NCBI RefSeq assembly: GCF_000010405.1
Contig: NC_009465.1
Location: 620,001-684,000, forward strand
Source of the DNA: Candidatus Vesicomyosocius okutanii
Lineage (GTDB): Bacteria > Pseudomonadota > Gammaproteobacteria > PS1 > Pseudothioglobaceae
DNA length: 64,000 nucleotides
Direction of reading: 5' to 3'
A model generated the notes under the pieces. That model was not told the origin of the DNA. It saw only the letters and a list, made by a program, of their open reading frames with translations, and did no database searches. A program made the translations under genes and the position numbers. Below are positions 9,897 to 19,499 of this stretch, piece after piece. Numbering within the stretch: the first letter of the stretch is position 1; the number at the start of each line of letters is the position of its first letter.

Positions 9897-10315
9897 TGTT
9901 TATTTTTAGCTTTTTCCAACGCATCAGCCACTTCTGGTGGCATATAGTTTTCATCATGTTTAGCAAGTACCTCAGTTGCCATGAAAACGCCATCAACTAA
10001 AGAACCGGTTGTAATAACGCCCTGACCTTCTTTAAATAAATCAGGCAAAATTCCTGAATAATTGACACGAAAAGTGTTAGAATAATCAGTTACATCAAAT
10101 ACAACTTTAATGCCATCATGTTTAATGCTATCCTTAACAATCATACCACCTAAACGAAAATCTTTATCTTTGGGAGCTCTACCCTTAGTTACATCAGTAG
10201 GAGATAAAAAATACAATAAATTCTCGTTAAATGCTTTTAAACCTAAATAACCCGCTAAACTCACACCTATTACCAATAAAGCAACTAGTACCATTCTATT
10301 TTGTCGTTTTGTCAT
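9893..10315 (-). CDS. ccmE: Cytochrome c maturation heme chaperone CcmE
   Basis: Periplasmic chaperone that binds heme covalently and passes it to the cytochrome c ligase. 140 residues with one N-terminal membrane anchor (VLVALLVIGVSLAGYLGL), an OB-fold body, and the heme-binding His in the conserved LAKHDENYMPPE motif near the C-terminus. The start lies one base after the ccmD stop. Confidence 0.95.
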   Translation of the reverse strand: MTKRQNRMVLVALLVIGVSLAGYLGLKAFNENLLYFLSPTDVTKGRAPKDKDFRLGGMIVKDSIKHDGIKVVFDVTDYSNTFRVNYSGILPDLFKEGQGVITTGSLVDGVFMATEVLAKHDENYMPPEVADALEKAKNKQ

Positions 10316-10316
10316 G

Positions 10317-10487
10317 TTATTTTTCTCTTAAATACTTAATGCGTAATTGCTCGATTACATTTTTGTGAATAGAATATGTGCGTATAAATAAAGTTGCAAT
10401 TACAATCAAAGTCATTAAATAAGAAAACCAAATATAAAAAGCGTACTTTCCATACGGAAGAAAAGAAAAATATTCTGCTAACGTCAC
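10317..10487 (-). CDS. ccmD: Cytochrome c maturation protein CcmD
   Basis: Small single-helix protein that helps release heme-loaded CcmE from CcmC. The 56-residue frame reads GTG-initiated MTLAEYFSFLPYGKYAFYIW, followed by a transmembrane helix and a basic tail (IEQLRIKYLREK), which is the CcmD pattern. It fits exactly between ccmC and ccmE: its GTG overlaps the ccmC TAG by one base, and its stop is one base before the ccmE ATG. It is easy to miss because of its size and GTG start. Confidence 0.9.
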   Translation of the reverse strand: MTLAEYFSFLPYGKYAFYIWFSYLMTLIVIATLFIRTYSIHKNVIEQLRIKYLREK

Positions 10488-11227
10488 TATCTATGCTCCA
10501 TAATTATTCTTTTAACCCAACTAGAGTTTTGTTCTATGACCAACACTTCATCTCTAGCCCTCATTAACATAAGCGCACCATATAAAAACTTAAATGCCAT
10601 ACCCATTAATAATAATGCAATCAACATATCAACATCTTGGATGGCTACTTTATTAACACTAACTGACGCACTCTGATGTAATGTATTCCACCATTTAACC
10701 GAATAATGAATAATAGGTAAATTAACCAAACCCATAATAGCTAATACTGAAGAAGCCTTGGATGCAGTTTTAGGATTATCAAATGCATTATTAAGTGACA
10801 TATAAGCTAAGTATAAAAACAGTAAAATTAACTCTGAGGTTAAACGTGCATCCCACACCCACCAAGTACCCCACATTGGCTTACCCCAAACCGCACCAGT
10901 AGTTAAGGCTAAAAAGGTAAATGCTACCCCAATAGGCGCTGACACCTTAGCAATCACATATGCTAATTTAATTTTCCAAATTAGGCCAATACCCCCTGAA
11001 ATTGCTAACACCAAATAAACAAACATACTCATCCATGCAGCAGGTACATGAATAAACATAATGCGATAACTCTCACCTTGTTGATAATCAATAGGTGCTA
11101 CAATTAGTCCCCAATACAAACCGATCAACATTAGAATAATAAAAGGGATTAAAAGCCAAAGAATAATTTTTTGACTAATTTGATAGAAATTTTTAGGCGA
11201 GGCAAAAGTTTGAATCCATTTCCACAT
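10487..11227 (-). CDS. ccmC: Heme-handling protein CcmC
   Basis: Inner-membrane protein that loads heme onto CcmE. 246 residues with six membrane helices, the periplasmic tryptophan-rich WWD motif (WGTWWVWDARLTSEL), and His residues on either side of it (FIHVPAAW and IIHYSVKWW). ccmAB, normally upstream, are absent; tsaB lies there instead. This is a ccmCDEG fragment of the usual operon. Confidence 0.95.
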   Translation of the reverse strand: MWKWIQTFASPKNFYQISQKIILWLLIPFIILMLIGLYWGLIVAPIDYQQGESYRIMFIHVPAAWMSMFVYLVLAISGGIGLIWKIKLAYVIAKVSAPIGVAFTFLALTTGAVWGKPMWGTWWVWDARLTSELILLFLYLAYMSLNNAFDNPKTASKASSVLAIMGLVNLPIIHYSVKWWNTLHQSASVSVNKVAIQDVDMLIALLLMGMAFKFLYGALMLMRARDEVLVIEQNSSWVKRIIMEHR

Positions 11228-11265
11228 AAACCAATCCTGCTAGTTATTTAGCTTAATAAAATATA

Positions 11266-11925
11266 TTATTTTAGCGATTTATGTGCAACATTATTACGTA
11301 AATAAGTTGGCAGTGCCAACTTATTGCTAAATTTAATATGTTGGTTAACACAGGTTAAATAAAGTACTATAAGATTCTCAGCTTTTGGATAAAAATTGGC
11401 AAAACAGGTATTAATACCTGTTTGTTGAATGAGCTCATTATCATATACACCCCATCCATTTCCCACACCAATAAAATATTTCCCAAGAATATCCACTTCA
11501 TCAGGCTTTTGTAAACTTTCCTTACACAGGATTTGATTTTGATAAATACCCCAATATACCTCACTCATACGTGCATCAAGTGCAATAGCAACTTTGCTAG
11601 TATTGTACTTTTTAAACGCTCCAAACCCAAGTAACTCAAGTGTTGAAAAACCTAATGTAGGGATATTATACGCTAACGATATACCTTGAACTACACTAAC
11701 ACACATTCTAACACCTGTAAAAGATCCAGGGCCTTTAGTGTAAATAATACCATCCAAGGCAGAAGGTGACATTTGACTAGCTTTAAAAATTTCATCGCAA
11801 AGTGATAATATTAAACCTGAACTTTTCTTCTCGCTTTGAACAAAACGAGAAAAGGTTTCACCTTGAGTGTAAAGACTTACCGAGCACGTATTAGTACACG
11901 TATCAATTGCTAATAAATTTATCAT
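11266..11925 (-). CDS. tsaB: tRNA t6A modification protein TsaB
   Basis: Partner of TsaD and TsaE in making N6-threonylcarbamoyladenosine at position 37 of ANN-decoding tRNAs. 219 residues of the ASKHA fold: LLAIDTCTNTCSVSLY at the N-terminus, the GIIYTKGPGSFTGVRMCVS signature, and SVVQGISLAYNIPTLGFSTLELL. It lies 38 bases upstream of ccmC on the same strand. Two long perfect inverted repeats occur inside the coding sequence, which is unusual for so short a gene. Confidence 0.93.
   Translation of the reverse strand: MINLLAIDTCTNTCSVSLYTQGETFSRFVQSEKKSSGLILSLCDEIFKASQMSPSALDGIIYTKGPGSFTGVRMCVSVVQGISLAYNIPTLGFSTLELLGFGAFKKYNTSKVAIALDARMSEVYWGIYQNQILCKESLQKPDEVDILGKYFIGVGNGWGVYDNELIQQTGINTCFANFYPKAENLIVLYLTCVNQHIKFSNKLALPTYLRNNVAHKSLK
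11301..11325. repeat. Perfect inverted repeat in tsaB, 12-bp arms
   Basis: Arms AATAAGTTGGCA and TGCCAACTTATT flank a single G. It lies in the 3' part of tsaB. Confidence 0.9.
11402..11423. repeat. Perfect 22-bp palindrome in tsaB
   Basis: Arms AAACAGGTATT and AATACCTGTTT meet without a spacer, 77 bases from the other tsaB inverted repeat. Confidence 0.9.
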
Positions 11926-12486
11926 TTTTTTAAACTTATAATAGATTAAACAAATTATTTGTATTTAAACAGTTTAATAAATACCTAGCTGAGTGATAAT
12001 AATCAGAGCTTTTAACTAAAACTACAAGCTTTAAAATTTTTTTAAGTTATAATTATATCATTCAACATTATCTTTTTTAAAGAAAAACCAAGGTAAAATC
12101 ATTAATACTCTTATTACTTTTTTAACTAAAATACAAAATATTTATATAACTATTAAGCATGCATTCTTTGATTGAATAAATATAGCAATAATAACTTCAT
12201 CAATGTTTCTTTGACTTTTTATTTTAAAACTTCTCTTTCTTTAATAAGATATTTTTAATTAGATACATCCTTATTGATATTAGTTCCAAGAAATGACTTG
12301 TTATTTAAAATATGTATTATAATAAATTATCTGAATTTTAACAAAAGCTATACACAAAATATTTTTTATACAATATATAGAGTTAAGTGATTGTTAAAAA
12401 CAAATAATTAGTATAAAATTCTTTCTTCCTTGCTTGAGAGCACTATTTTCCAAGCTATTAAAACAATAACCATAAGGAGAAAACTC
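11926..12486. other. Divergent spacer between tsaB and rpsF
   Basis: 561 AT-rich bases with no gene that I can support. The only likely signal is a TTGTTA (12391-12396) with TATAAA (12412-12417), 15 bases apart, which could drive rpsF. A clear AAGGAG ribosome-binding site precedes the rpsF ATG. Confidence 0.5.
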
Positions 12487-12828
12487 ATGAGACATTATGA
12501 GATTACACTTATTGTCCATCCTGACCAATCAGCTCAGGTAGGTACAATGATGGACAAATACAAAGAAATCATCAATGCTGATGGTGGTAAGATTCATAAA
12601 GAAGAGGATTGGGGGCGTAAGCATTTAGCCTATCCAATCAAGAAAATTTATAAAGCACATTACTTAATGATGAATATTGAGTGCGACCAAGAGATGCTTG
12701 ATAAACTCAATTATAATTTTCGCTTTAATGATGCTATTCTTAGAAGTTTAATCATTTCTAAGAATAAGGCAATTACCACACCATCAATCATGATGGTTAA
12801 TAAAGATAAAGAAAAAGGGAAATCATAA
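12487..12828 (+). CDS. rpsF: 30S ribosomal protein S6
   Basis: Binds S18 in the small-subunit platform. 113 residues beginning [18 protein letters not shown]. The body [20 protein letters not shown] is the conserved S6 core. The frame extends to 12430, but the ATG at 12487 follows an AAGGAGAAAA ribosome-binding site and matches the family start. First gene of rpsF-rpsR-rplI. Confidence 0.97.
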   Translation: MRHYEITLIVHPDQSAQVGTMMDKYKEIINADGGKIHKEEDWGRKHLAYPIKKIYKAHYLMMNIECDQEMLDKLNYNFRFNDAILRSLIISKNKAITTPSIMMVNKDKEKGKS

Positions 12829-13082
12829 TGGCCAAGCAAATAAAAAGAAAACGTAGACCTCAAATTAAAATTAACACTTTTTGCCGTTTTACAGCAGCAG
12901 GAGTTACAAAAATTGATTATAAGGATATTGACATATTACTTAAAAATATTGATGAAAGTGGAAAAATTACACCATCAAGAATGACGGGTACCAGTGCTAA
13001 ATTTCAGCGTAAACTAACAACTGCCATTAAAAGAGCTAGGTTCTTAGCTCTTATTCCTTATACTGACAAACACAAGAAATAG
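12828..13082 (+). CDS. rpsR: 30S ribosomal protein S18
   Basis: Partner of S6 on the 30S platform. 84 residues, with the conserved core [13 protein letters not shown], the [19 protein letters not shown] motif and the [14 protein letters not shown] end. The ATG overlaps the last base of the rpsF TAA (TAATG), showing coupling. priB, which sits between these genes in enteric bacteria, is absent. Confidence 0.97.
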   Translation: MAKQIKRKRRPQIKINTFCRFTAAGVTKIDYKDIDILLKNIDESGKITPSRMTGTSAKFQRKLTTAIKRARFLALIPYTDKHKK

Positions 13083-13091
13083 GAGTCTATC

Positions 13092-13544
13092 ATGCAAGTA
13101 ATTTTATTAGAAAATATCCAAAAATTAGGAAACTTAGGTGATATAATCAACGTTAAAGCTGGTTATACTCGTAACTTTTTAATTCCTAAAGGTAAAGCTA
13201 AACTTGCAACTAAAACAAACTTAGTTGAATTTGAGTTGATTAGAGCTAAACTACAAATTGCCGAAGCTAAAACACTTAAAAATGCAAAAGCGATTGAAAC
13301 TAAGATGACTAATACTATTTGTATTATCCAAGCTAATGCAAGTGAAGAAGGTAAATTATTTGGCTCCATCAACACCACTGATATTCAAACAAGTCTTATA
13401 AAAAGTGGTTTTAAAATTGAAAAACGTAATATTGATATACCTGAAACAATTCGTCATACAGGTGAATATAAAATTAACATTAATTTACATACAAATATTA
13501 CAGTAAGTGTTAAAATTGTTATTGAAGCTCTTCAAAAAGTATAA
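13092..13544 (+). CDS. rplI: 50S ribosomal protein L9
   Basis: Long two-domain protein binding 23S rRNA. 150 residues. The N-terminal domain shows MQVILLENIQKLGNLGDIINVKAGYTRNFLIPKG, the classic L9 signature, and the C-terminal domain EEGKLFGSINTTDI is intact. Last gene of the operon, followed by a hairpin terminator. Confidence 0.97.
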   Translation: MQVILLENIQKLGNLGDIINVKAGYTRNFLIPKGKAKLATKTNLVEFELIRAKLQIAEAKTLKNAKAIETKMTNTICIIQANASEEGKLFGSINTTDIQTSLIKSGFKIEKRNIDIPETIRHTGEYKININLHTNITVSVKIVIEALQKV

Positions 13545-13571
13545 AAAACTAATTCATTGTACGTTAAAATT

Positions 13572-13602
13572 AAAAACCCTATAATGAGGGTTTTTAATTT
13601 TT
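13572..13602 (+). terminator. Intrinsic terminator after rplI
   Basis: Arms AAAAACCCT (13572-13580) and AGGGTTTTT (13587-13595) flank a six-base loop and are followed by a T-rich stretch. It separates the ribosomal operon from dnaB. Confidence 0.85.
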
Positions 13603-13629
13603 TAAAAGGTTCTTTAAAAAGAAAAGCCA

Positions 13630-15075
13630 ATGAATATCAAAAACACCAAAATACCACCTAATTCAATTGAATCAGAACAATCTGTTTTAGGTGGTTTATT
13701 GTTACATAATGAAGCGTGGGATCGTGTTGCAGATATTTTAACTCAGGTAGACTTTTACAACGCCTCACATAAAATTATTTTTAATGCTATTAGCACTCTA
13801 TTGCAGCACGACCAGCCTGCGGATATTCTCACTGTAAAAGAACAAGTAAAAAAAACAGATTCTGAAGAAATTATTGGTGGCTTTTTCTATTTAGCCCAAA
13901 TTGCTGAAAATACCCCTAGTATTTCTAACATTGAAGCTTACGCTAAACATGTGCGAGAATTATCAGTTTATCGTCAACTAATTATTGTTAGTCACCAAAT
14001 TGCTGATGCTGCATACCATCCAAAAGAAGTTGAAGTTCAAGAATTAATTGATCTTTCTGAGAAAAAAATATTTGAAATTGCCGAACAAATGACTCGTGGA
14101 AAACAAGATATTACTAATATAAAGGATATTATTAAAGATGTTGTTAATCGCATACAAGAAATGCAAGAATATAGCGGTATAAATGGCTTAGAGACTGGCT
14201 TTATTGAATTAGATAAGTTAACTTCTGGCTTACAAAATGGCGATCTAATTATTATTGCCGGGCGTCCATCTATGGGTAAAACAGCTTTTTCAATGAATAT
14301 TATTGAACATATTGCTATTACTGCTAAAGAACCCAAACCAGTTGTAATATTTAGTTTAGAAATGCCAACTGAACAATTAGTAATGCGTATGATTTCATCA
14401 TTTGGTCATATTGAAGGCTCAAAATTACGCAACACCATGACTGAAACTGACTGGAATAGTTTTAACCATGCTGTATTAGCTCTGGAAAAATCTACCGTTC
14501 TTATTGACGAAACCCCTTCTATTACACCAATAGAAATTCGCGCAAAATGTCGACGATTAAAACGTCAATACCCGAACTTAGCATTAATTATGGTAGACTA
14601 CTTGCAACTCATGACTGTACACGGAAAGAATGAAAATAGAGTGCAAGAAATTTCTGAAATTTCCCGTTCACTAAAAGCACTAGCTAAAGAAATTAACGTA
14701 CCAGTTCTTGCCTTATCACAACTTAATCGAGGAGTTGAATCACGCCTTAAAGCTAACAAAGGTCGTATGCCACAAATGGTTGATTTACGAGAATCTGGCT
14801 CGATTGAACAAGATGCTGATATTATTGGCTTTATCTATCGAGACCAACAATATCATGATGATACCTATTCAAACCCAGAAGAAATTGGTAAGGCAGATTT
14901 AAAGATTGTCAAACATAGAAATGGACCCACTGGGATAATCAAACTTGCCTTTATCGGAGAATATGCACGATTTGAAGACTTAGCTAACGAGGACCAATTC
15001 CACGGTATGAACGATGAACAAATAGATACAACTTATGCACATAATATAGCTAATTTTGACCAGGAACCTTTTTAA
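13630..15075 (+). CDS. dnaB: Replicative DNA helicase DnaB
   Basis: Hexameric 5'-3' helicase of the replication fork. 481 residues. The N-terminal DnaB domain starts with IPPNSIESEQSVLGGLLL. The RecA-like C-terminal domain has Walker A GRPSMGKTAF, FSLEMPTEQLVMRM, Walker B LIMVDYLQLM, and ALSQLNRGVESR with the arginine finger region, ending DADIIGFIYRDQQYH. It follows the rplI terminator, as in many gammaproteobacteria, and precedes alr. Confidence 0.97.
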   Translation: MNIKNTKIPPNSIESEQSVLGGLLLHNEAWDRVADILTQVDFYNASHKIIFNAISTLLQHDQPADILTVKEQVKKTDSEEIIGGFFYLAQIAENTPSISNIEAYAKHVRELSVYRQLIIVSHQIADAAYHPKEVEVQELIDLSEKKIFEIAEQMTRGKQDITNIKDIIKDVVNRIQEMQEYSGINGLETGFIELDKLTSGLQNGDLIIIAGRPSMGKTAFSMNIIEHIAITAKEPKPVVIFSLEMPTEQLVMRMISSFGHIEGSKLRNTMTETDWNSFNHAVLALEKSTVLIDETPSITPIEIRAKCRRLKRQYPNLALIMVDYLQLMTVHGKNENRVQEISEISRSLKALAKEINVPVLALSQLNRGVESRLKANKGRMPQMVDLRESGSIEQDADIIGFIYRDQQYHDDTYSNPEEIGKADLKIVKHRNGPTGIIKLAFIGEYARFEDLANEDQFHGMNDEQIDTTYAHNIANFDQEPF

Positions 15076-15089
15076 TAAAAACCTTGTCT

Positions 15090-16139
15090 ATGTGTACCAT
15101 TGTTTCAATTTCACAATCAGCATTAAAACACAATCTCTTAGTTGTAAAAGAAAATTCGCCTAATTCCAAAATAGTCTCTATGGTAAAGGCAAATGCTTAT
15201 GGTCACAAAATTAATTTAATAAATCCAATTATTAACCATTCTGATTTATTAGCTGTCAGCGAAATCTCGGAAGCAAAAAAATTACGTAAAATAACAAAAA
15301 AACCAATTTTGCTTCTATCAGGTGTTATTGAAGACCAAGAACTACAACAAGCCATTAAATTAAATTGCCAAATTGTTGTACATGATAAAACCCAAATTAC
15401 CACTATCAACAATACCAAACAACCAATCAATATTTGGATAAAAATTAACACAGGCATGCACCGATTAGGCTTGTCTACCCATGAGTACTTTGATTGCATA
15501 AAATTATTAGCAAACAACCCATTAATTAATACCCAATGTGTTATGAGCCATTTTGCTTGCGCTGATGAAATTAACCACCCAATGAACCAATCTCAACTAT
15601 TTGAATTTAAAAAATCAACATATCACACTACTAAACGTTCAATGGCAAATTCTGCTGCGATTTTGTCAAACCCAGCCTCACACTTTGATTATGTTCGTCC
15701 TGGTATTATGTTATATGGGGTTTCTCCTTTTGAAATTATTAATAATCATCTTAAGCCTGTTATGCAAATATCAGCACCAATTATGTCAATTAAAACCATT
15801 CAAACTGGTGATTCAGTTGGCTATGGCGCTACTTGGATAGCTAAAAAATCAACAACCATAGCAACTATCGGTATCGGTTATGGTGATGGCTATCCACGCC
15901 ATGCTAAAAATGGTACTCCTGTACTAATTAATAACAATTTATGTCCACTTATTGGTCGTGTATCAATGGATTTAATTTGCGTTGATATAAGTAATGTTAA
16001 AGCCTCTGTTGGAGATAATGTCATTCTTTGGGGGGCTCAGAAATTACGCATTGAAACTATTGCAAAATACAGCGATACTATTGCTTATGAACTACTCACA
16101 GGTATTAGTTCTCGGGTTGCTTTTGTTAGTACTATATGA
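15090..16139 (+). CDS. alr: Alanine racemase
   Basis: PLP enzyme that supplies D-alanine for peptidoglycan. About 349 residues. The cofactor lysine lies in MVKANAYGHK, and the second catalytic base Tyr in SVGYGATW, followed by IGIGYGDGYPR. I start at the ATG at 15090 (MCTIVSIS) instead of the TTG two codons before it. The dnaB-alr order is common. The stop overlaps the next gene by four bases (ATGA). Confidence 0.95.
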   Translation: MCTIVSISQSALKHNLLVVKENSPNSKIVSMVKANAYGHKINLINPIINHSDLLAVSEISEAKKLRKITKKPILLLSGVIEDQELQQAIKLNCQIVVHDKTQITTINNTKQPINIWIKINTGMHRLGLSTHEYFDCIKLLANNPLINTQCVMSHFACADEINHPMNQSQLFEFKKSTYHTTKRSMANSAAILSNPASHFDYVRPGIMLYGVSPFEIINNHLKPVMQISAPIMSIKTIQTGDSVGYGATWIAKKSTTIATIGIGYGDGYPRHAKNGTPVLINNNLCPLIGRVSMDLICVDISNVKASVGDNVILWGAQKLRIETIAKYSDTIAYELLTGISSRVAFVSTI

Positions 16140-16837
16140 ACTATAGTCTTATTCAGATTAGCGATTGTCACATTGATGATAATAAGTACTCTATGGGTGT
16201 TAATACCCATATCAATCTAAAAAAAATTATTAGTAGAATTAGCCATATTAACATTGATGTACTATTAATTACTGGTGATCTTACTCACAAAGGCTCAATC
16301 ACTTCTTACAAAGCTCTACAACAGATGCTATACCCCATTCAAATAAAACTGTTGATCATACCTGGTAATCATGATAACAAAAACAATCTGAGCGCTACTT
16401 TTTCTAAAAATTTATTTAGTCAATTCACACTTGGAAAGTGGGAAATTATTAATATAAATTCAGTGCAAGTATCAAAAACCAGTGGATTCTTAACAAAAGA
16501 TGAACTAATAAAACTAGAGCTTAATTTAGCACAATCAATTGCTCAATATATACTCATTACATTACACCACCCCACCGTACCAATGAATAGTACTTGGGAT
16601 GATTCATTGTCTTTAGAAAACCCAGAAGCATTGTTTAATGTACTTGATAAATACCATAAAATACAAGCTATACTATTTGGTCATGCGCATCAAGCAGCTG
16701 AATTTAAAAGATTAGGGGTAAAAATTATTTCATGCCCATCAACTGCCTTACAATTTAACAATGAGACTAGAATTGGCTTTAATTATTACACACTATATGA
16801 TAATGGACAACTAACAATTAATACACAATGGATATAG
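16136..16837 (+). CDS. cpdA: Metallophosphoesterase, CpdA type
   Basis: Calcineurin-like phosphoesterase resembling 3',5'-cyclic-AMP phosphodiesterase CpdA. 233 residues with all five metal-binding blocks: DCHID, TGDLTHKG, PGNHDNK, LHHPTVPM and GHAHQ. This is a little shorter than E. coli CpdA (about 275), the loss being in the C-terminal part. It is coupled to alr by a four-base overlap. The substrate cannot be read from sequence; cAMP is the family expectation, another cyclic or phosphate ester is possible. Confidence 0.8.
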   Translation: MNYSLIQISDCHIDDNKYSMGVNTHINLKKIISRISHINIDVLLITGDLTHKGSITSYKALQQMLYPIQIKLLIIPGNHDNKNNLSATFSKNLFSQFTLGKWEIININSVQVSKTSGFLTKDELIKLELNLAQSIAQYILITLHHPTVPMNSTWDDSLSLENPEALFNVLDKYHKIQAILFGHAHQAAEFKRLGVKIISCPSTALQFNNETRIGFNYYTLYDNGQLTINTQWI

Positions 16838-17053
16838 AGCAATACTTATTAACATTTTTATATAATCAAAAAAAGTCAAAAACTTACATTAAAGTTTCTC
16901 AAATATTTGAATTAAACTATCAAAAAAATTTAAAATTTATTCCCCCGTTAAAAACAAATTACTCACTATTGTACTAATAAGCATAATAGTTAAAATTAAA
17001 TACTTTTATCAAAAAATAATTGAATTATTTCTTAAGTAAATATCAAGGAAATC

Positions 17054-17977
17054 ATGAAAAATACTGTAAAAAAAAATCAAGAAAAAAATAAATTGGTCAT
17101 TACTATCTCATCAAGAGCCTTATTTAATCTTGATGAATCTCACAAAATCTTTAAAGAACAAGGAGTTAAAGCTTATACTCAACATCAAGAAGAAAACGAA
17201 AAAGTTATTTTAAAACCAGGAGTCGGTTTTTCACTAGTCAAAAAATTACTAGCACTAAATACCTCACAAAACCCTATTGATGTTATTTTACTTTCACGTA
17301 ATAGCGCTGATACAAGCTTGCGTATTTTTAATTCTATTGAAAATTATGGCTTAAATATTTCAAAAGCAGCGTTTACCCGTGGCGAAAGTACACATAATCT
17401 TGTAGGTGCATTTGGAGCAGATTTATTCTTATCAAGTAATTATCTAGATGTACAAAAAGCCTTAGAATCAGGTTTTGCGGCAGCATCAATTGTCGGTTCT
17501 AGCTCACAAAAACAACACAAAACCCAATTACGAATTGCTTTTGATGGTGATGCAGTTATTTTCTCAGATGAATCAGAACGAATTTTTCAAGAAAAAGGCT
17601 TGAAAGCCTTTATAGAAAACGAAAAAAATTCAGCCAATATTGCATTAAAAGCTGGACCATTTAAATGCTTTGTAATGTCGTTACAAAGAATACAGTCTTC
17701 TTTCCCAACGATAAATAACCCAATCAGAACCGCCCTAATAACCGCACGTTCTGCACCATCACATAAACGCGTTATTCACACCATGCGTAAATGGGGTATT
17801 CGTATTGATGAATCTTTCTTCCTAGGCGGGTTAGAAAAAGGTATATTTTTAAAAGAATTTAGTGCTGACATCTTTTTTGACGATCAACACCAACACTGCC
17901 AATCAGCCTCTAAATATGTACCTACAGGGCATGTTCCTAATAGAATTAGCAGTCAAAAAATCATGCTAGATAAATAA
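17054..17977 (+). CDS. Cytosolic 5'-nucleotidase (NT5C1-like)
   Basis: Resembles the 5-nucleotidase family that includes eukaryotic cN-I and bacterial relatives, removing phosphate from nucleoside monophosphates. 307 residues. I see LVITISSRALFNLDESHKIF near the N-terminus, DVILLSRNSADTSLRIFNSI, FTRGESTHNLVGAFGADLFLS and the acidic motif RIAFDGDAVIFSDESE in the middle, then TALITARSAPSHKRVIHTM and FFLGGLEKG. The start has a good AAGGAA ribosome-binding site. It stands alone, with 216 featureless bases upstream and 137 downstream. The exact nucleotide is unknown. Confidence 0.75.
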   Translation: MKNTVKKNQEKNKLVITISSRALFNLDESHKIFKEQGVKAYTQHQEENEKVILKPGVGFSLVKKLLALNTSQNPIDVILLSRNSADTSLRIFNSIENYGLNISKAAFTRGESTHNLVGAFGADLFLSSNYLDVQKALESGFAAASIVGSSSQKQHKTQLRIAFDGDAVIFSDESERIFQEKGLKAFIENEKNSANIALKAGPFKCFVMSLQRIQSSFPTINNPIRTALITARSAPSHKRVIHTMRKWGIRIDESFFLGGLEKGIFLKEFSADIFFDDQHQHCQSASKYVPTGHVPNRISSQKIMLDK

Positions 17978-18114
17978 TTATAACTTAACCTAATTTACGA
18001 AGAAAATAGCTACCAGAAATATCCATCTAAATTAAAAACGTTAGTAGTTAAATTTAGTATTAGTTTCTTTTTTTAATCTTCCTCTGCTTTAATTTATCTT
18101 TCAGAAGTAGACTC

Positions 18115-19053
18115 ATGAGCTTACAAAGTGTTAGAATGACACTTTTACAAATGCTTAAAATCCAAGTGAAAATATATATTTTAATACTTGCTATTATAAT
18201 TTTAAACGTCTTGAATCCTGTACAAGCTGAATATATATATAATAAAAATCTAGATTTAACAGAAATACCTATTAAAAAAGCATTATACAAACCTTTTATA
18301 GAACGATATATTTTAGATGAACTTAAACTATTGCGCCAAGAACAACAACAATTAAAGGTTGATTTTGCCGAAAAAGTCGCAAATGCAAGATTAGACGTTT
18401 CTGATAGAGCAATCAGATATACAGCAGATACTACCACTAATATTTTCTACATCATTACCATTGCTGCTACCTTACTTGTATTATTAGGATGGCGTTCATT
18501 ACAAGACGTTAGAGATAACATTAAAACTATTACTTCAAAACAAGTATCAGAGTTAACACAAAAATATGAAAAAAGACTAAGTATAATAGAAGATAAAGCT
18601 AGAATACGCTCTGAACAAATTATCAGTACACAACAAGATATTGCTAATACTAACCTAATTCATTCATTATGGGTACGCTCAGGCATTGCCAAAAGTGAAC
18701 AAGAAAAAATTAATATTTTTGATGAAATTTTAGATCTAGCTCCAGACGATATTGAAGCATTAACCTATAAAGCTGATACTTTATTAGATATTGATGAAGA
18801 CACTTGGTCACTATCTTTATCCAATCGTGCTATAGAAATAGATGATAAATATGCACTAGCTTACTGGCAAAGAGCTTGTGCAAAAGCCAAATTAAAACAA
18901 CATGATGATGCAGTAGCAGACATAAAACTAGCCACTGATTTAACAGACTCACTAAAAACAGAGGTTATGAATGAAGTTTATTTCGAGAACTTAAAGGATA
19001 ACAAGAAATACCAAGTTTTAATTGGTAAATTTGGTAACATTGAGAATAATTAA
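18115..19053 (+). CDS. Membrane-anchored TPR protein
   Basis: Function unknown. 312 residues: a hydrophobic N-terminus (YILILAIIILNVLNPVQA, about residues 21-38) that could be a signal peptide cleaved after PVQA; a charged region with heptad-like Leu/Gln (LRQEQQQLKVDFAEKV); a second membrane helix (IFYIITIAATLLVLLGW, about 109-125); another coiled-coil stretch (VSELTQKYEKRLSIIEDKARI); and about three TPR-like helix pairs (IFDEILDLAPDDIEALTYKA, SNRAIEIDDKYALAYWQRA). The layout suggests a membrane scaffold for a protein complex. No neighbour helps to identify the partner. Confidence 0.65.
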   Translation: MSLQSVRMTLLQMLKIQVKIYILILAIIILNVLNPVQAEYIYNKNLDLTEIPIKKALYKPFIERYILDELKLLRQEQQQLKVDFAEKVANARLDVSDRAIRYTADTTTNIFYIITIAATLLVLLGWRSLQDVRDNIKTITSKQVSELTQKYEKRLSIIEDKARIRSEQIISTQQDIANTNLIHSLWVRSGIAKSEQEKINIFDEILDLAPDDIEALTYKADTLLDIDEDTWSLSLSNRAIEIDDKYALAYWQRACAKAKLKQHDDAVADIKLATDLTDSLKTEVMNEVYFENLKDNKKYQVLIGKFGNIENN

Positions 19054-19499
19054 CACTCAATTTAAAAAATCTAATATTATATATTTAAACCAATTACTAC
19101 TTGTAAATAATAAAATTAATACATGATATATACCTTACAATATCATGATTATCAATAGCTTATCTAAAAACAAGTTATACCTTTTCTATAAATTTAAATA
19201 TATCAACTAGTTGTATAAATTTTATTCCTAATGAATCAATAGCTAATGCTAAACTAAAATTGACTGTTAGTATAATACTTCTTTGTAAGAGTAGCTTAAA
19301 TTCAACTATAATATAAGACTTATTATATATATGACCTACTTTTGTAATAATAGTACTTATTACAACAACTACAACTACTATAAAGTTGAAGATAAAATAA
19401 CTAATTTATGTACTTGTTGATACTCTTACCCTATCGTTAGCAAAACCAACAACGTTTAAAAGATAATTACTATTAGCATCATCTAGAATTCTAATATTT
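19054..19499. other. Gene-free spacer
   Basis: 446 AT-rich bases between convergent genes. I see no supported frame, repeat or hairpin. Confidence 0.5.

Noticed and set aside
18060-18437. Minus-strand frame over the start of the TPR gene
   Set aside because: Antisense shadow with low-complexity lysine end; the plus-strand frame has domain structure.
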